Shown: piece by piece, positions 24,224 through 32,544 of the stretch
Position numbering within the stretch: the stretch's first letter is position 1
How the letters are laid out: every line of letters starts with the position of its first letter
NCBI GenBank assembly: GCA_902801295.1
Contig: CADCHN010000002.1
Location: 46,119-110,118 of the forward strand
Length of the DNA: 64,000 bases
From: Oscillospiraceae bacterium
GTDB taxonomy: Bacteria > Bacillota > Clostridia > Oscillospirales > Oscillospiraceae
Reading direction: 5' to 3'
The notes under the pieces: generated by a model
What the model saw: the letters and a program-made list of their open reading frames with translations, nothing else
Databases searched by the model: none
What the model was told of the DNA's origin: nothing
Made by a program: the position numbers and the translations under genes

Positions 24224-26140
24224 TTAGAACAGCTCCGCCACCAGCGTGACGAAGGAGGCGGGATCCTCCACCTCGCAGCCGGCCATCATCTCGGCCAGTG
24301 TGTCGAGGATCTTCGCGTAGTGCGCGGCCTTCTCCTTATTGCCGGCGTCAAAGGCGGCCTTCAGCGCCTGCACGGCGCTGTGGTCGGCGTTGAGCTCCAG
24401 CACGCGATTGGCGCGGATCTTGCGCATCTCCTCGCTCGGGCCGCGGCGGAAGTATTTTTCCATCTCGAGCGTGATGCCGCCCTCGGTGGTCAGGCAGCAG
24501 GGCATGGCGGCCAGCTTCCGGCTGAGCCGGACGGCAGAGACGGCCTCGCCCAGAGACTCCTTGACGAAGTCCAGCAGCTCCTTGTTTTCGATGTCTCGCT
24601 CCTCGGCGGCCTTCTTCTCCTCCTCGGTCTCAAAGCCGAGGTCGTCGGTGACGACGTTGCAGAAGCGCTTGCCGTCCTGCTCCATCAGGTTTTCGAGCAC
24701 GACCTCGTCCAGGGGGCCGGTGAGGTACAGCAGCTCGAAGCCGCGCGAGCGAACCTGCTCGCACTGCGGCAGGCTGATGGCGTGCTTGAGCGTGTCGGAG
24801 CTGGCGTAGTAGATGACCTTCTGGCTCTCGGGCATGTTCTCAACGTATTCCTTGAGCGTGATCTGCTTGTCCTCGGAGGTGTAGAAAATCAGCAGGTCGC
24901 GCAGGAAATCCTTGTAGCGGCCGTATTCGTCGCAGCAGCCGGCCTTGAGATGGGTGCCGAAGTTGCGGTAGAACTCCTCGTACTTGGGGCGGTCCTCCTT
25001 CATCATCTTCTCCAGCTCGCCCTTGATCTTCTTTTCCAGGTTGCGGCCGATGAGCTGCAGCTGCCGGTCGTGCTGGAGAATCTCGCGCGAAATGTTCAGC
25101 GACAGGTCGGGCGAATCGACGACGCCCTTGACGAACTCAAAGTAGTCGTGCACGAGCTTGTCGCACTTTTCCATGATCATCACGCCGTTGGAGTAGAGCG
25201 TGATGCCGCCCTTGTTGTCGCCGGTGAAGGCGTTTTCGTTCTCTTCGCCGGGGATGAAGAGCATGGCCTTGTAGGAGATGTTGCCTTCGGCGCTGACGCG
25301 GATCAGCGCGCAGGGATCCTTGCGGTCGCGGTTTTTCTCCTTGTACCACTGGATGCAGTCGTCATCCGTGACCTCGCTCTTGCTGCGCTGCCAGATGGGC
25401 ACCATGGAGTTGATGATCTCGTTTTCGGTGACGGTGCGGTAGTCGAATTTCGGTTTGCCCTCGTCGTCGGTCTCGCCGGTCTCATAGCGCTCCTGATGCT
25501 CCATGTCCATGCGGATGGGCCAGCGCACATAGTCGGAGTACTTGCGCACCAGCGCCTTGATCTTCCACTTCTCCAGATAGGAGCCGTAGACCTCCTCCTC
25601 GGAGTCGGCCTTGATGTGCATGATGACGTCGGTGCCGACGGTTTCCTTCTCGATCGGAGTGACGGTGTAGCCGTCCGCGCCGGCGCTCTCCCACTTGACA
25701 CCCTCGCTCTCGCCGTACTTGCGGGAGAGCACCGTGACCTTGTCGGCCACCATGAAGGCGGAGTAAAAGCCCACGCCGAACTGGCCGATGATGGAGATGT
25801 CCTCGCCGTAGTGCTCCTTGTCCATTTCATCCTTGAACTGGTAGGAGCCGCTCTTGGCGATCACGCCGAGGTTGGTCTCGGCCTCGGCCAGGGTCATGCC
25901 GATGCCGTTGTCGCGCACGGTAAGGGTGCGCGCATCCTTGTCCACGATGATATCAATACGGAAATCGTCCCGGTTGAGACCCACTTGGTCGTCTGTCAGC
26001 GACAGATAGCAGAGCTTGTCGATGGCGTCGGATGCGTTGGAGAGGATCTCACGCAGGAAAATTTCCTTGTTGGTATAGATGGAGTTGATCATCAGATCCA
26101 GCAGGCGCTTGGATTCCGCCTTGAACTGTTTTTTGCCCAT
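24224..26140 (-). CDS. htpG: Molecular chaperone HtpG (Hsp90)
   Basis: 638 residues, full length. The N-terminal GHKL ATPase contains EIFLREILSNASDAIDKL (about 27-44), RDNGIGMT and QFGVGFYSAF; the middle domain (SREILQHDR) and C-terminal dimerisation domain follow. It is a cytosolic ATP-dependent chaperone. The first gene of the htpG-hemW-vanW-metG series, driven by a good promoter at 26.2 kb. The ribosome site GGAGG lies 12 bases before the ATG, a rather long spacing. Confidence 0.97.
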   Translation of the reverse strand: MGKKQFKAESKRLLDLMINSIYTNKEIFLREILSNASDAIDKLCYLSLTDDQVGLNRDDFRIDIIVDKDARTLTVRDNGIGMTLAEAETNLGVIAKSGSYQFKDEMDKEHYGEDISIIGQFGVGFYSAFMVADKVTVLSRKYGESEGVKWESAGADGYTVTPIEKETVGTDVIMHIKADSEEEVYGSYLEKWKIKALVRKYSDYVRWPIRMDMEHQERYETGETDDEGKPKFDYRTVTENEIINSMVPIWQRSKSEVTDDDCIQWYKEKNRDRKDPCALIRVSAEGNISYKAMLFIPGEENENAFTGDNKGGITLYSNGVMIMEKCDKLVHDYFEFVKGVVDSPDLSLNISREILQHDRQLQLIGRNLEKKIKGELEKMMKEDRPKYEEFYRNFGTHLKAGCCDEYGRYKDFLRDLLIFYTSEDKQITLKEYVENMPESQKVIYYASSDTLKHAISLPQCEQVRSRGFELLYLTGPLDEVVLENLMEQDGKRFCNVVTDDLGFETEEEKKAAEERDIENKELLDFVKESLGEAVSAVRLSRKLAAMPCCLTTEGGITLEMEKYFRRGPSEEMRKIRANRVLELNADHSAVQALKAAFDAGNKEKAAHYAKILDTLAEMMAGCEVEDPASFVTLVAELF

Positions 26141-26182
26141 GGATAGTTTATGCCTCCAATTTACATAATTTCATAACTATAG

Positions 26183-26210
26183 ATTATAACACAAAGTTCC
26201 AAGATTTCAA
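26183..26210 (-). promoter_or_regulatory. Promoter of the htpG operon
   Basis: Minus-strand TTGAAA (26205-26210) and TATAAT (26183-26188) with a 16-base spacer, about 42 bases upstream of htpG. No CIRCE element is visible. Confidence 0.7.
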
Positions 26211-26257
26211 CCGATCTGTTCCTTCTTAGGAATTATTTATTTTTCGACCCAGGGGAC

Positions 26258-26287
26258 TTGCCGCCGGCCTTCTTCGTGGGGTATAGT
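26258..26287 (+). promoter_or_regulatory. Candidate promoter of the DUF364 gene
   Basis: TTGCCG (26258-26263) and TATAGT (26282-26287) with an 18-base spacer, 28 bases before the start codon. Confidence 0.4.
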
Positions 26288-26315
26288 ATAGGAAAAAAAG
26301 AACAGGAGAGACGAA

Positions 26316-27053
26316 ATGATTCATTCCCCCTATTATGATATCCTATTGAATGGCATCGACGACGGCGCCGCGGTGCGGCGCATCGTGCACGGCGTGTCCT
26401 GGACGGCGGCGGAGCTGGAAGACGGGCGCGTCGGCGTGGCGATGCACACGACGGGCGAGACGGCGCCGCGCCTGCTTGACACGCTGGAGGGGCTGCCGGC
26501 CCGCCGGGCGGCGGAGGCGTCGCTGTCCTGGAACTTCGAGGAGGCCAGCGAGGGCATGGCCGTCGTGAACGCCTGGTACAACACCGCCGAAAACGCCGTG
26601 CGCCTCGGCGTCACGCCGCCGGAGGGCGCGCTGGACGGCATCGCGCTCGACGGCCTGCGCGTCGGCTTCGTCGGCCATCTGCCCGGCCACAGCGGCATCA
26701 CGGACGAGCTGCTCGCGCGCGCTGCAAGCTGGTTCATCCTCGAGCGTGAGCCGCGCCCGGGCGATCTGCCGGACAGCGCCTGCGAATACCTGCTGCCGGA
26801 CTGCGATCTGGTGGTCATCACCGGCAGCGCCGCGGTGAACAAGACCATGCCGCGGCTGCTGGAGCTGGCAAAAAACGCCCGCGTCGTGCTCACCGGGCCG
26901 ACAGTGACGCTCTGCCCGGGGCTGCTGGAGCTGGGGATCGACCGGCTCTTCGGCCTCGCCATCACCGAGGGCGAGGAGATGCTGCGCGGCATCGTGGAAA
27001 AGCGCGGCTCCGTCAATCGCTTCGGCCGCCGCTTCTGCCTGGAGCGGAAGTAA
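26316..27053 (+). CDS. DUF364-family protein (putative heavy-metal chelatase-like domain)
   Basis: 245 residues; ATG with AGGAGAG upstream. An N-terminal DUF4213-like half is followed by a Rossmann-like DUF364 half (about 105-240) with VGFVGHLPG, LVVITGSAAVNKT and GPTVTLCPGLLELG. Members are often found with nickel, molybdate or other metal uptake genes, and a chelatase or metal-chaperone role has been proposed but not proven. Here it is alone between htpG and ohrR, with its own promoter and terminator, so context adds little. hypA lies about 9 kb away and may or may not be related. Confidence 0.75.
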   Translation: MIHSPYYDILLNGIDDGAAVRRIVHGVSWTAAELEDGRVGVAMHTTGETAPRLLDTLEGLPARRAAEASLSWNFEEASEGMAVVNAWYNTAENAVRLGVTPPEGALDGIALDGLRVGFVGHLPGHSGITDELLARAASWFILEREPRPGDLPDSACEYLLPDCDLVVITGSAAVNKTMPRLLELAKNARVVLTGPTVTLCPGLLELGIDRLFGLAITEGEEMLRGIVEKRGSVNRFGRRFCLERK

Positions 27054-27064
27054 AACAGAGAACA

Positions 27065-27097
27065 AAAAAGAAGGTCGGTTTTCCGACCTTCTTTTTT
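27065..27097. terminator. Bidirectional terminator between the DUF364 gene and ohrR
   Basis: AAAAAGAAGGTCGG-TTTT-CCGACCTTCTTTTTT; the T-run contains the ohrR stop codon on the other strand. Confidence 0.9.
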
Positions 27098-27539
27098 ACT
27101 GTTCCTCGATGCCTGAAAGCATTTTGTAGAGCAGTTGATAGAGCGTCTGGCTTTCTTCGGGACTGAGGACCAGATGGCAGGCCATCTGCCCGGGAACGGG
27201 CAGCGCCTTATCCCGCAGAGCCTCGCCGGCCTCCGTGACTTCGATCAGCAGCACGCGCTCGTCCTCCGTGCTGCGGTAGCGCCGGACATAGCCCTTGGCC
27301 TCCAGGCTCTTGAGCACAGGCGTCAGCGTGCCGGAGTCGAGATAGAGCCTTTCCCCGAGCTCCTTGACGTTCATTTTCCTGTGTTCCCAGAATACCATCA
27401 TCGCGATATACTGGGTGTAAGTCAGATTCAGCTTCTCCAAAAGGGGACGATAGAGCTTGACGGTTTCTTTAGCCGCTGCGTACAGCGGAAAGCACAGCTG
27501 GTTTTCCAGCTTCAGAACATCATATTTTTGATTGTTCAT
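27096..27539 (-). CDS. ohrR: OhrR-type MarR-family peroxide-sensing repressor
   Basis: 147 residues. The N-terminal LKLENQLCFPLYAA with Cys16 matches the reactive cysteine of OhrR, and YTQYIAMMVFWE plus the winged helix (LGERLYLDSGTLTPVLKSLE) are typical. A second cysteine at 121 makes a two-Cys (X. campestris-like) oxidation mechanism possible. OhrR represses organic hydroperoxide resistance genes until oxidised. No ohr peroxidase gene is adjacent. A palindrome lies on its own promoter, indicating autoregulation. Confidence 0.85.
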   Translation of the reverse strand: MNNQKYDVLKLENQLCFPLYAAAKETVKLYRPLLEKLNLTYTQYIAMMVFWEHRKMNVKELGERLYLDSGTLTPVLKSLEAKGYVRRYRSTEDERVLLIEVTEAGEALRDKALPVPGQMACHLVLSPEESQTLYQLLYKMLSGIEEQ

Positions 27540-27566
27540 ATGCCCCTCCCCACAATTTCATTTTTT

Positions 27567-27596
27567 TTCCAAATCAAAATATATCACAATTTGGAA
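27567..27596 (-). promoter_or_regulatory. Probable OhrR operator
   Basis: TTCCAAAT (27567-27574) and ATTTGGAA (27589-27596) form a perfect eight-base inverted repeat spaced by 14 bases. It covers the -10 and most of the spacer of the ohrR promoter. Confidence 0.6.
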
Positions 27597-27606
27597 GTAT
27601 TTGCAA
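27578..27606 (-). promoter_or_regulatory. Promoter of ohrR
   Basis: Minus-strand TTGCAA (27601-27606) and TATATT (27578-27583) with a 17-base spacer, embedded in the inverted repeat. Confidence 0.65.
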
Positions 27607-27630
27607 CTGTGGATTGCAAATTGCGGGCAG

Positions 27631-27891
27631 TCAGCTTTCCTGCTGCTTCTGATAGGCGGCGCGGACAGCTTTGGCCAGCTGGTCGGCGCAGGAGGTGGGA
27701 CGGCCGCCGCAGGAATTGCCGCGCAGCTTGTTTTCGATTTCGTCCACGGTCATGCCCTCCACCAGGATGCCGATGGCCTTGAGATTGCCGTTGCAGCCGC
27801 CGGTGAAGCGCACGTCGTGTACGCGGTCGCCGTCCAGGCGGAAATTGATCTGCGTCGAGCAGACGTCTCTGGTTTTGTAAGTATAATCCAT
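27631..27891 (-). CDS. TSCPD-domain protein (TIGR03905 family)
   Basis: 86 residues from the ATG at 27891 (GGAGG seven bases upstream); the longer frame to 27966 includes the promoter. The motif cluster VCSTQINFRLDGDRVHDV, FTGGCNGNLKAIGILVEGM and SCGGRPTSCADQL matches TSCPD proteins, related to the C-terminal zinc-like domain of B12-dependent ribonucleotide reductases. Conserved cysteines (C11, C34, C62 and C68 approximately) may bind metal. Function is unknown. It is transcribed upstream of ohrR on the same strand, about 90 bases away, each with its own promoter. Confidence 0.82.
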   Translation of the reverse strand: MDYTYKTRDVCSTQINFRLDGDRVHDVRFTGGCNGNLKAIGILVEGMTVDEIENKLRGNSCGGRPTSCADQLAKAVRAAYQKQQES

Positions 27892-27945
27892 ATCTGAGCC
27901 TCCGAGATTGACAGAAAATAACAATTTTAATTGCGCACAATGATT

Positions 27946-27973
27946 ATTATACCAGGATCCCGTCAAATGTCAA
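27946..27973 (-). promoter_or_regulatory. Promoter of the TSCPD gene
   Basis: Minus-strand TTGACA (27968-27973) and TATAAT (27946-27951), 16-base spacer; the -10 is also preceded by TGG (extended -10). Confidence 0.8.
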
Positions 27974-28018
27974 GAAAAAAATGGAAAAAGCGCCGCATCT
28001 TTTCCGGGAAACTGCCTG

Positions 28019-28047
28019 TTGACTAAAAAGCGGAAAAAAGGTAAAAT
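28019..28047 (+). promoter_or_regulatory. Promoter of holB-ricT
   Basis: TTGACT (28019-28024) and TAAAAT (28042-28047) with a 17-base spacer, about 30 bases before holB. Confidence 0.72.
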
Positions 28048-28078
28048 AATTTGATTAAAGTCAGAGGAGGCGTGCGGA

Positions 28079-28879
28079 ATGGCAGCGGACGGACAGCGAA
28101 TCGGCCATGCGTATATTTTTTCCGCGCCCTCCGCGGAAGAGAGCGAACGCATGGCTCGGCGCTTTGCGCAGCGCGTGCTGTGTGAGCGCGGATTGGAAGA
28201 GCCCTGCGGTCACTGTGCCGCCTGCCGCAAGGTGGAGGCCGATATTCACCCCGACCTCATCACCGTGCGCCGCCAGGAGGACGACAAGGGCCGAGCGCGC
28301 CGCGAGATTGTCGTCGATCAGATCCGCGCCGTCAACGAGGACGCCTGGATCCTGCCCAACGAGGCTGCGCGCAAGGTTTATCTCATCGCCGAGGCGGACA
28401 GAATGAACCCGGCGGCACAGAACGCGGCGCTGAAACTGCTCGAGGAGCCGCCCAACGGCGCGGTGTTCCTCCTCTGCGCGACCAATCCCGCGCTGCTGCT
28501 GCCCACGGTGCGTTCCCGCTGCGTCGAGCGGCGCAGCGCCGAGGGCGAACAGGCGCCGGAGCAGGAGAGCGTGAAGCTGGCCGGGGAGTATCTGCGCGCC
28601 GTTGCCGCGGGCGACCGGGCAAAGCTCGTGCGCTGGTGCTTTGCGCAGGAGAATCTGGATCAGCGGGATACGCAGGCCATGATCGAGGCGCTGTGCCTCG
28701 TCGTCACCGACATGCTCTGCGCCCGTCGGAGCGACCTCGGCCTGAGCCGTCGTCAGCTGACGGAAATCGCCGTGCTGGCCGCGCACTGCGGAGATTACCT
28801 CCGCGTCAATACGGGAAGCAAACACATATTCGGACTGCTGGCGGTCGACACGCCGCTCGGCAGCGGAAACAGAGGATAA
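28079..28879 (+). CDS. holB: DNA polymerase III delta-prime subunit (short form)
   Basis: 266 residues, ATG with GAGGAGG. The sequence opens directly at GQRIGHAYIFSAPSAEE, where the usual 20-30 residues of N-terminal AAA+ sequence are missing and the P-loop is degenerate, as expected for the non-ATP-binding delta-prime. The zinc module EEPCGHCAACRK, DLITV and the LKLLEEPP and RSRC motifs are present. It is part of the clamp loader that places the beta clamp on DNA. holB followed by ricT is the conserved Firmicutes order. The C-terminal domain is also short. Confidence 0.88.
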   Translation: MAADGQRIGHAYIFSAPSAEESERMARRFAQRVLCERGLEEPCGHCAACRKVEADIHPDLITVRRQEDDKGRARREIVVDQIRAVNEDAWILPNEAARKVYLIAEADRMNPAAQNAALKLLEEPPNGAVFLLCATNPALLLPTVRSRCVERRSAEGEQAPEQESVKLAGEYLRAVAAGDRAKLVRWCFAQENLDQRDTQAMIEALCLVVTDMLCARRSDLGLSRRQLTEIAVLAAHCGDYLRVNTGSKHIFGLLAVDTPLGSGNRG

Positions 28880-28883
28880 TGCA

Positions 28884-30272
28884 TTGATTGAAGTAGTCAG
28901 TATCAAATTCAAGAACCGGGGCAAGGCCTATTCCTTCGATCCCCGGGGACTTACGTTAAAGGCCGGTGACAAGCTGGTGGTCGAGACCGCCAAGGGGCTG
29001 GAGCTGGCCGACTGCTGCCACGGCAACCACACCGTGGAGGACACGGCGGTGGTGCTGCCCCTGCGCCCGGTGATCCGCCTGGCCACGAAGGACGATCTGC
29101 GCGTGGCGGAGATCAACGTCAAGCGCGAGGCCGAGGCGGTGCAGATCTGCCGACAGAAGATCGCCGAGCACGGGCTGGATATGAAGCTCGTGGACGCCGA
29201 GTGCAGCTTTGAAGGCAACAAAATCACCTTCTTCTTCACCTCCGAGGGGCGCGTGGACTTCCGCGAACTGGTGAAGGATCTGGCCGCCATCTTCCGTACG
29301 CGCATCGAACTGCGGCAGATCGGCGTGCGCGACGAGGCCAAAATGGTCGGCGGCATCGCCATCTGCGGCCGCCCCTACTGCTGCGGCCAGTTTCTGGAGG
29401 ATTTCCAGCCGGTCAGCACCAAAATGGCCAAGATCCAGTCCCTGTCGCTCAACCCGACCAAGATCTCCGGCAGCTGCGGGCGGCTGATGTGCTGCCTGCG
29501 CTATGAACAGGAGGCCTATGAGGATCTGATCAAAAAGGTGCCCAAACAGGGCTCGTTTGTGGAGACCAAGGACGGCTACGGCACAGCGGTGCAGGTCAGT
29601 CTCCTGCGCCAGTGCGTGAAGGTGCGCCTGGACGGCGACAACGACGACACGCTGCACCTCTACAAAGCCAACGAGCTGGCCGCGGTGCCCGGCGGGCGTC
29701 CGCGGGACGGCGAGGAGCCGCCGCATGTGCTGCACTATGTGCCGGAGCCGGAGGAGCCCGAGGAAAAAGAGGACGAGTGGTCGCTGCCGGTGCTCTACGC
29801 CGACGATGTGGCCGAGCAGAAGCCCAGTACGGAGAACGCCGAGGAGGCAGAGGGAGAGAAAAAGCGCTCCCACCGCCGCCGCAGCCGCTCCAAGGCCAAG
29901 AGCGCGCCCGAGCTCAAGCCCGCGGAGAAGGCCCAGCCCCGTCCAGAGCCGAAGGCAAAGCCCTCGGAAAAGGCCGACAAGCCCGAAAAGCAGCAGAATC
30001 TGAAAGCCGCCCAGAAGAAAAACCGGGACGGCAAGGCCGCCAAACCCGAGGAAAAGAAGACCGAGCCCGCCGAAAAGGCGGAAGGCGGCAAGCCGCGCTC
30101 CGGCGGCCGCGGCCGCCGCGGCAAGACCACGGTCAAGCCCGTGAAGCTAGAGCCCAAGGCCCAGCCGCAGCCACAGCCGGGCACTGAGACGCTCAACCCC
30201 CCAATACAGCAGGGCAGCTCCCATCGCCGCCGCCGCGGCGGACACCGGAAAACAGGCAATTCGGAAGAATGA
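28884..30272 (+). CDS. ricT: RicT/YaaT (PSP1 domain) with long disordered tail
   Basis: 462 residues. The start is a TTG at 28884 with AGAGG about eight bases upstream. Residues 1-280 are the PSP1/RicT core with GGIAICGRPYCCGQFL and SGSCGRLMCCLRYE; these cysteines bind Fe-S clusters in the RicAFT complex that promotes RNase Y processing and affects sporulation. The last 170 residues are low-complexity Lys/Arg/Glu/Pro/Ala sequence ending RRRRGGHRKTGNSEE, absent from B. subtilis YaaT (about 275 aa). The tail may bind RNA. It follows holB by four bases. Confidence 0.93.
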   Translation: MIEVVSIKFKNRGKAYSFDPRGLTLKAGDKLVVETAKGLELADCCHGNHTVEDTAVVLPLRPVIRLATKDDLRVAEINVKREAEAVQICRQKIAEHGLDMKLVDAECSFEGNKITFFFTSEGRVDFRELVKDLAAIFRTRIELRQIGVRDEAKMVGGIAICGRPYCCGQFLEDFQPVSTKMAKIQSLSLNPTKISGSCGRLMCCLRYEQEAYEDLIKKVPKQGSFVETKDGYGTAVQVSLLRQCVKVRLDGDNDDTLHLYKANELAAVPGGRPRDGEEPPHVLHYVPEPEEPEEKEDEWSLPVLYADDVAEQKPSTENAEEAEGEKKRSHRRRSRSKAKSAPELKPAEKAQPRPEPKAKPSEKADKPEKQQNLKAAQKKNRDGKAAKPEEKKTEPAEKAEGGKPRSGGRGRRGKTTVKPVKLEPKAQPQPQPGTETLNPPIQQGSSHRRRRGGHRKTGNSEE

Positions 30273-30307
30273 GGACAATCGAAAGAAAGGACAGAAAGGA
30301 AACTGAG

Positions 30308-31159
30308 ATGAAAAACCTGAAAAAGATCTTCGCGCTGCTTCTCGCGCTGGCCATGATGCTGGCGCTGGCCGCCTGCGGCGGCACGAACGCCAAGAACGAG
30401 GACAAGGACGAGCCGCTTGCCCAGCGTCACACGAGCCGCGGCGAGGAAACGCCCGCCAAGGAAACGGAAGAAGCGGTCGAGGCAACGAGCGAGCCAACCC
30501 CGGAGCCCACGCCCGAACCCACGCCGGAACCGACTCCCGAGCCCACGCCCGAGCCTGCCCCGGAGAAAGAGCTGGTCGGCAGCTGGACCGCGAAATACGA
30601 TCTGACCGAGCTGCTGCTGCAGCAGCTGGAAGAGACTCTCGGCGAGACGGACATGGACTTCAGCGACTACATGGAGGAGCCCTTCTATCTGCCCCTTCGG
30701 CTGGAGTTCAACGCGGATGAGACGTATCACCTGTATGTGACGGACAGCGACCTGGACGCCATGGTCGGCCCCTTCCAGGACGCTATGAAGGGCTTTTTCA
30801 ACGATCTGCTGTTCGCCACGCTCAAGCAGACGCTTGCCGATAACGGGATGGACGTCTCCGGCGTGAACGAGATGGCCGATCTGGAGGAGATGCTCGGCAT
30901 GAGCGTCGACGACATGATGAGCGCCTCCATGGGCAGCGATCTGGACAGCTTCGTTGAGCAGAGCTTCAACACGGAGATGCTCAAGGAGTTGACGGACAAT
31001 CTGGATACGGAAGGAACCTATACCTTCGACGGCGAGACGCTGAAGCTGGATTCCGGCGAGGAAATGAAGGTGAGCTTTGTTGACGCCGACACGGTGATTC
31101 TGGACGGCGACGACAACGGCGCCGGCCTCCTGCCGCTGACGCTCGAGCGGGACAAGTAA
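30308..31159 (+). CDS. Lipoprotein with EPTP linker and C-terminal DUF-like domain
   Basis: 283 residues from the ATG at 30308 (AAAGGA upstream). A lipoprotein signal peptide ends at the lipobox LAAC (Cys about residue 23). A spacer rich in [10 protein letters not shown] follows (about 60-85), then an acidic globular domain (about 88-283) beginning LVGSWTAKYDLTELL and ending with beta-strand-like repeats. This architecture is common for clostridial surface lipoproteins of unknown role (lipocalin-like, GSW start). It is probably anchored outside the membrane; Lgt is encoded about 0.5 kb further on. Its ribosome site directly follows ricT, but co-transcription is unproven. Confidence 0.75.
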   Translation: MKNLKKIFALLLALAMMLALAACGGTNAKNEDKDEPLAQRHTSRGEETPAKETEEAVEATSEPTPEPTPEPTPEPTPEPTPEPAPEKELVGSWTAKYDLTELLLQQLEETLGETDMDFSDYMEEPFYLPLRLEFNADETYHLYVTDSDLDAMVGPFQDAMKGFFNDLLFATLKQTLADNGMDVSGVNEMADLEEMLGMSVDDMMSASMGSDLDSFVEQSFNTEMLKELTDNLDTEGTYTFDGETLKLDSGEEMKVSFVDADTVILDGDDNGAGLLPLTLERDK

Positions 31160-31176
31160 ACAGATTCATAAAAGAA

Positions 31177-31213
31177 GAGGAAGGAAACGCAGGTTTCCTT
31201 CCTCTATTTTTAT
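31177..31213 (+). terminator. Terminator after the lipoprotein gene
   Basis: AGAGGAAGGAAAC pairs perfectly with GTTTCCTTCCTCT and ATTTTTAT follows. Confidence 0.9.
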
Positions 31214-31221
31214 GCCTCGGC

Positions 31222-31650
31222 TCACTGGCCGCGGCCGTCGGACTCGGTGGCATTGACGATGTCCTCAAAGTCGCCGATCTCCACCTCAATGTCGCCGTTC
31301 TTCTCCGCCTGTTCGGCGTCAAAGCTCTCGCGCATCGCGCGGATCTCGCCCTCCTTGTCCTTCAGCCGGCCGCGGATCTCCTCCGCCTGGGCAAACAGCC
31401 CCGCGTAAAGGGCGCCGGGGGCGGCCTCGTTCTGCTCAAAGTACAGCTTGCCGATCTCGGCGTAAACCTTGCGCAGCTCCTCGGCGTCGCCGTTGATTGC
31501 AAGGCTCAGCTTGGCTGCGCGGGCATAGGACTTGGCGCGCTCGGCGCCGCGAGTATAGAGCTCTTTCACGCCGCCGGCCTCGCCGAGCTCCTTCGCCTTG
31601 TCGGAGAGATTGCGCAGAGTTCCGTTCAGGATGTCTTTATAGTTGGCCAT
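31222..31650 (-). CDS. Hypothetical coiled-coil protein, last gene of the lgt operon
   Basis: 142 residues, starting one base after the lgt stop with GGAGG inside the end of lgt. It is alpha-helical, charged and soluble, opening MANYKDILNGTLRNLSDKAK and with an acidic C-terminus. The middle (AEIGKLYFEQNEAAPGALY) resembles conserved clostridial hypothetical proteins of this size. No cysteines or catalytic motif. Function unknown. Translational coupling to lgt suggests stable co-expression. Confidence 0.7.
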   Translation of the reverse strand: MANYKDILNGTLRNLSDKAKELGEAGGVKELYTRGAERAKSYARAAKLSLAINGDAEELRKVYAEIGKLYFEQNEAAPGALYAGLFAQAEEIRGRLKDKEGEIRAMRESFDAEQAEKNGDIEVEIGDFEDIVNATESDGRGQ

Positions 31651-31651
31651 A

Positions 31652-32539
31652 TCAGAGTTCCTCCTTTTCGCTTTCCTTCAGTTTGCGGTTGACAAACAGC
31701 TGCCGCGGATCGTGCCGCCGACGGCCGAAGATGACGAGCAGCACCAGCGCGATGAGGCACAGCGCGATGCTCAGCAGCTGCGACACGCGCAGGCCCGTGG
31801 CGCCGATATAGAGGCTGTCGGTGCGCAGCCCCTCGATCCAGGCCCTGCCCAGACCGTACCAGAAGAAGTAGATCAGCGCGCACTGGCCGTCGTATTTTCG
31901 GCCGCCGCGCCGCTCCCAGACAATCAGAAACAGGAGCCCGGCAAGGTTCCACAGACTCTCGTACAGGAAGGTCGGGTGGACGTAGACGGTGGCGCCGCCC
32001 GGCGGCGTCAGGCCCATGCGGCAGAAGATGTCCGTCTGCGCGCCGAAGGCCTCGCGGTTCATGAAGTTGCCCCAGCGGCCGATGATCTGGCCGATCAGAA
32101 GGCCGTAGACCGCGAGATCGAGCATGGCCGGCAGCGACAGCTCCCGCTTGCGGCAGAAGAGCCAGAGCACCAGAACGCCCGCGATCACGCCGCCGTAGAT
32201 GGCGAGCCCCCCGTCACGCACGGCGATGATCTGCGAGGGATTGGCCAGGTAATAGTCCAGGCGAAACAGCACGTAGTAGGCGCGCGCACCGACGATGACG
32301 ATGGGGATGAGCCAGAGCATCAGGTCAAAAAAGTCGTCGGGGCGGATGCCGAAGCGCGGCGCGTGGTGGGAGCAGTAGAGCATCGCCAGCACAAAGCCCA
32401 GGGCGATCAGTACGCCGTAGAAATAGATGGTGAAGCCGAACACCGTGAAGCCGGCCGGGGGATTGAGATGCAGGTCGCCCAGCATCGGAAAGCTGATGAC
32501 GGCGTCGCGCTGGATGTTTTCAATCAGAAACAGAGGCAT
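31652..32539 (-). CDS. lgt: Prolipoprotein diacylglyceryl transferase
   Basis: 295 residues, with seven or so membrane segments and the Lgt signature GRWGNFMNREAFG (about 156-168). HG-type catalytic regions (YGGVIAG near 115, VHPTFLYES near 193) are present. It transfers diacylglycerol to the lipobox cysteine of prolipoproteins, such as the one encoded at 30.3 kb. It follows the M16 peptidase gene by five bases. Confidence 0.95.
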   Translation of the reverse strand: MPLFLIENIQRDAVISFPMLGDLHLNPPAGFTVFGFTIYFYGVLIALGFVLAMLYCSHHAPRFGIRPDDFFDLMLWLIPIVIVGARAYYVLFRLDYYLANPSQIIAVRDGGLAIYGGVIAGVLVLWLFCRKRELSLPAMLDLAVYGLLIGQIIGRWGNFMNREAFGAQTDIFCRMGLTPPGGATVYVHPTFLYESLWNLAGLLFLIVWERRGGRKYDGQCALIYFFWYGLGRAWIEGLRTDSLYIGATGLRVSQLLSIALCLIALVLLVIFGRRRHDPRQLFVNRKLKESEKEEL

Positions 32540-32544
32540 GGATA

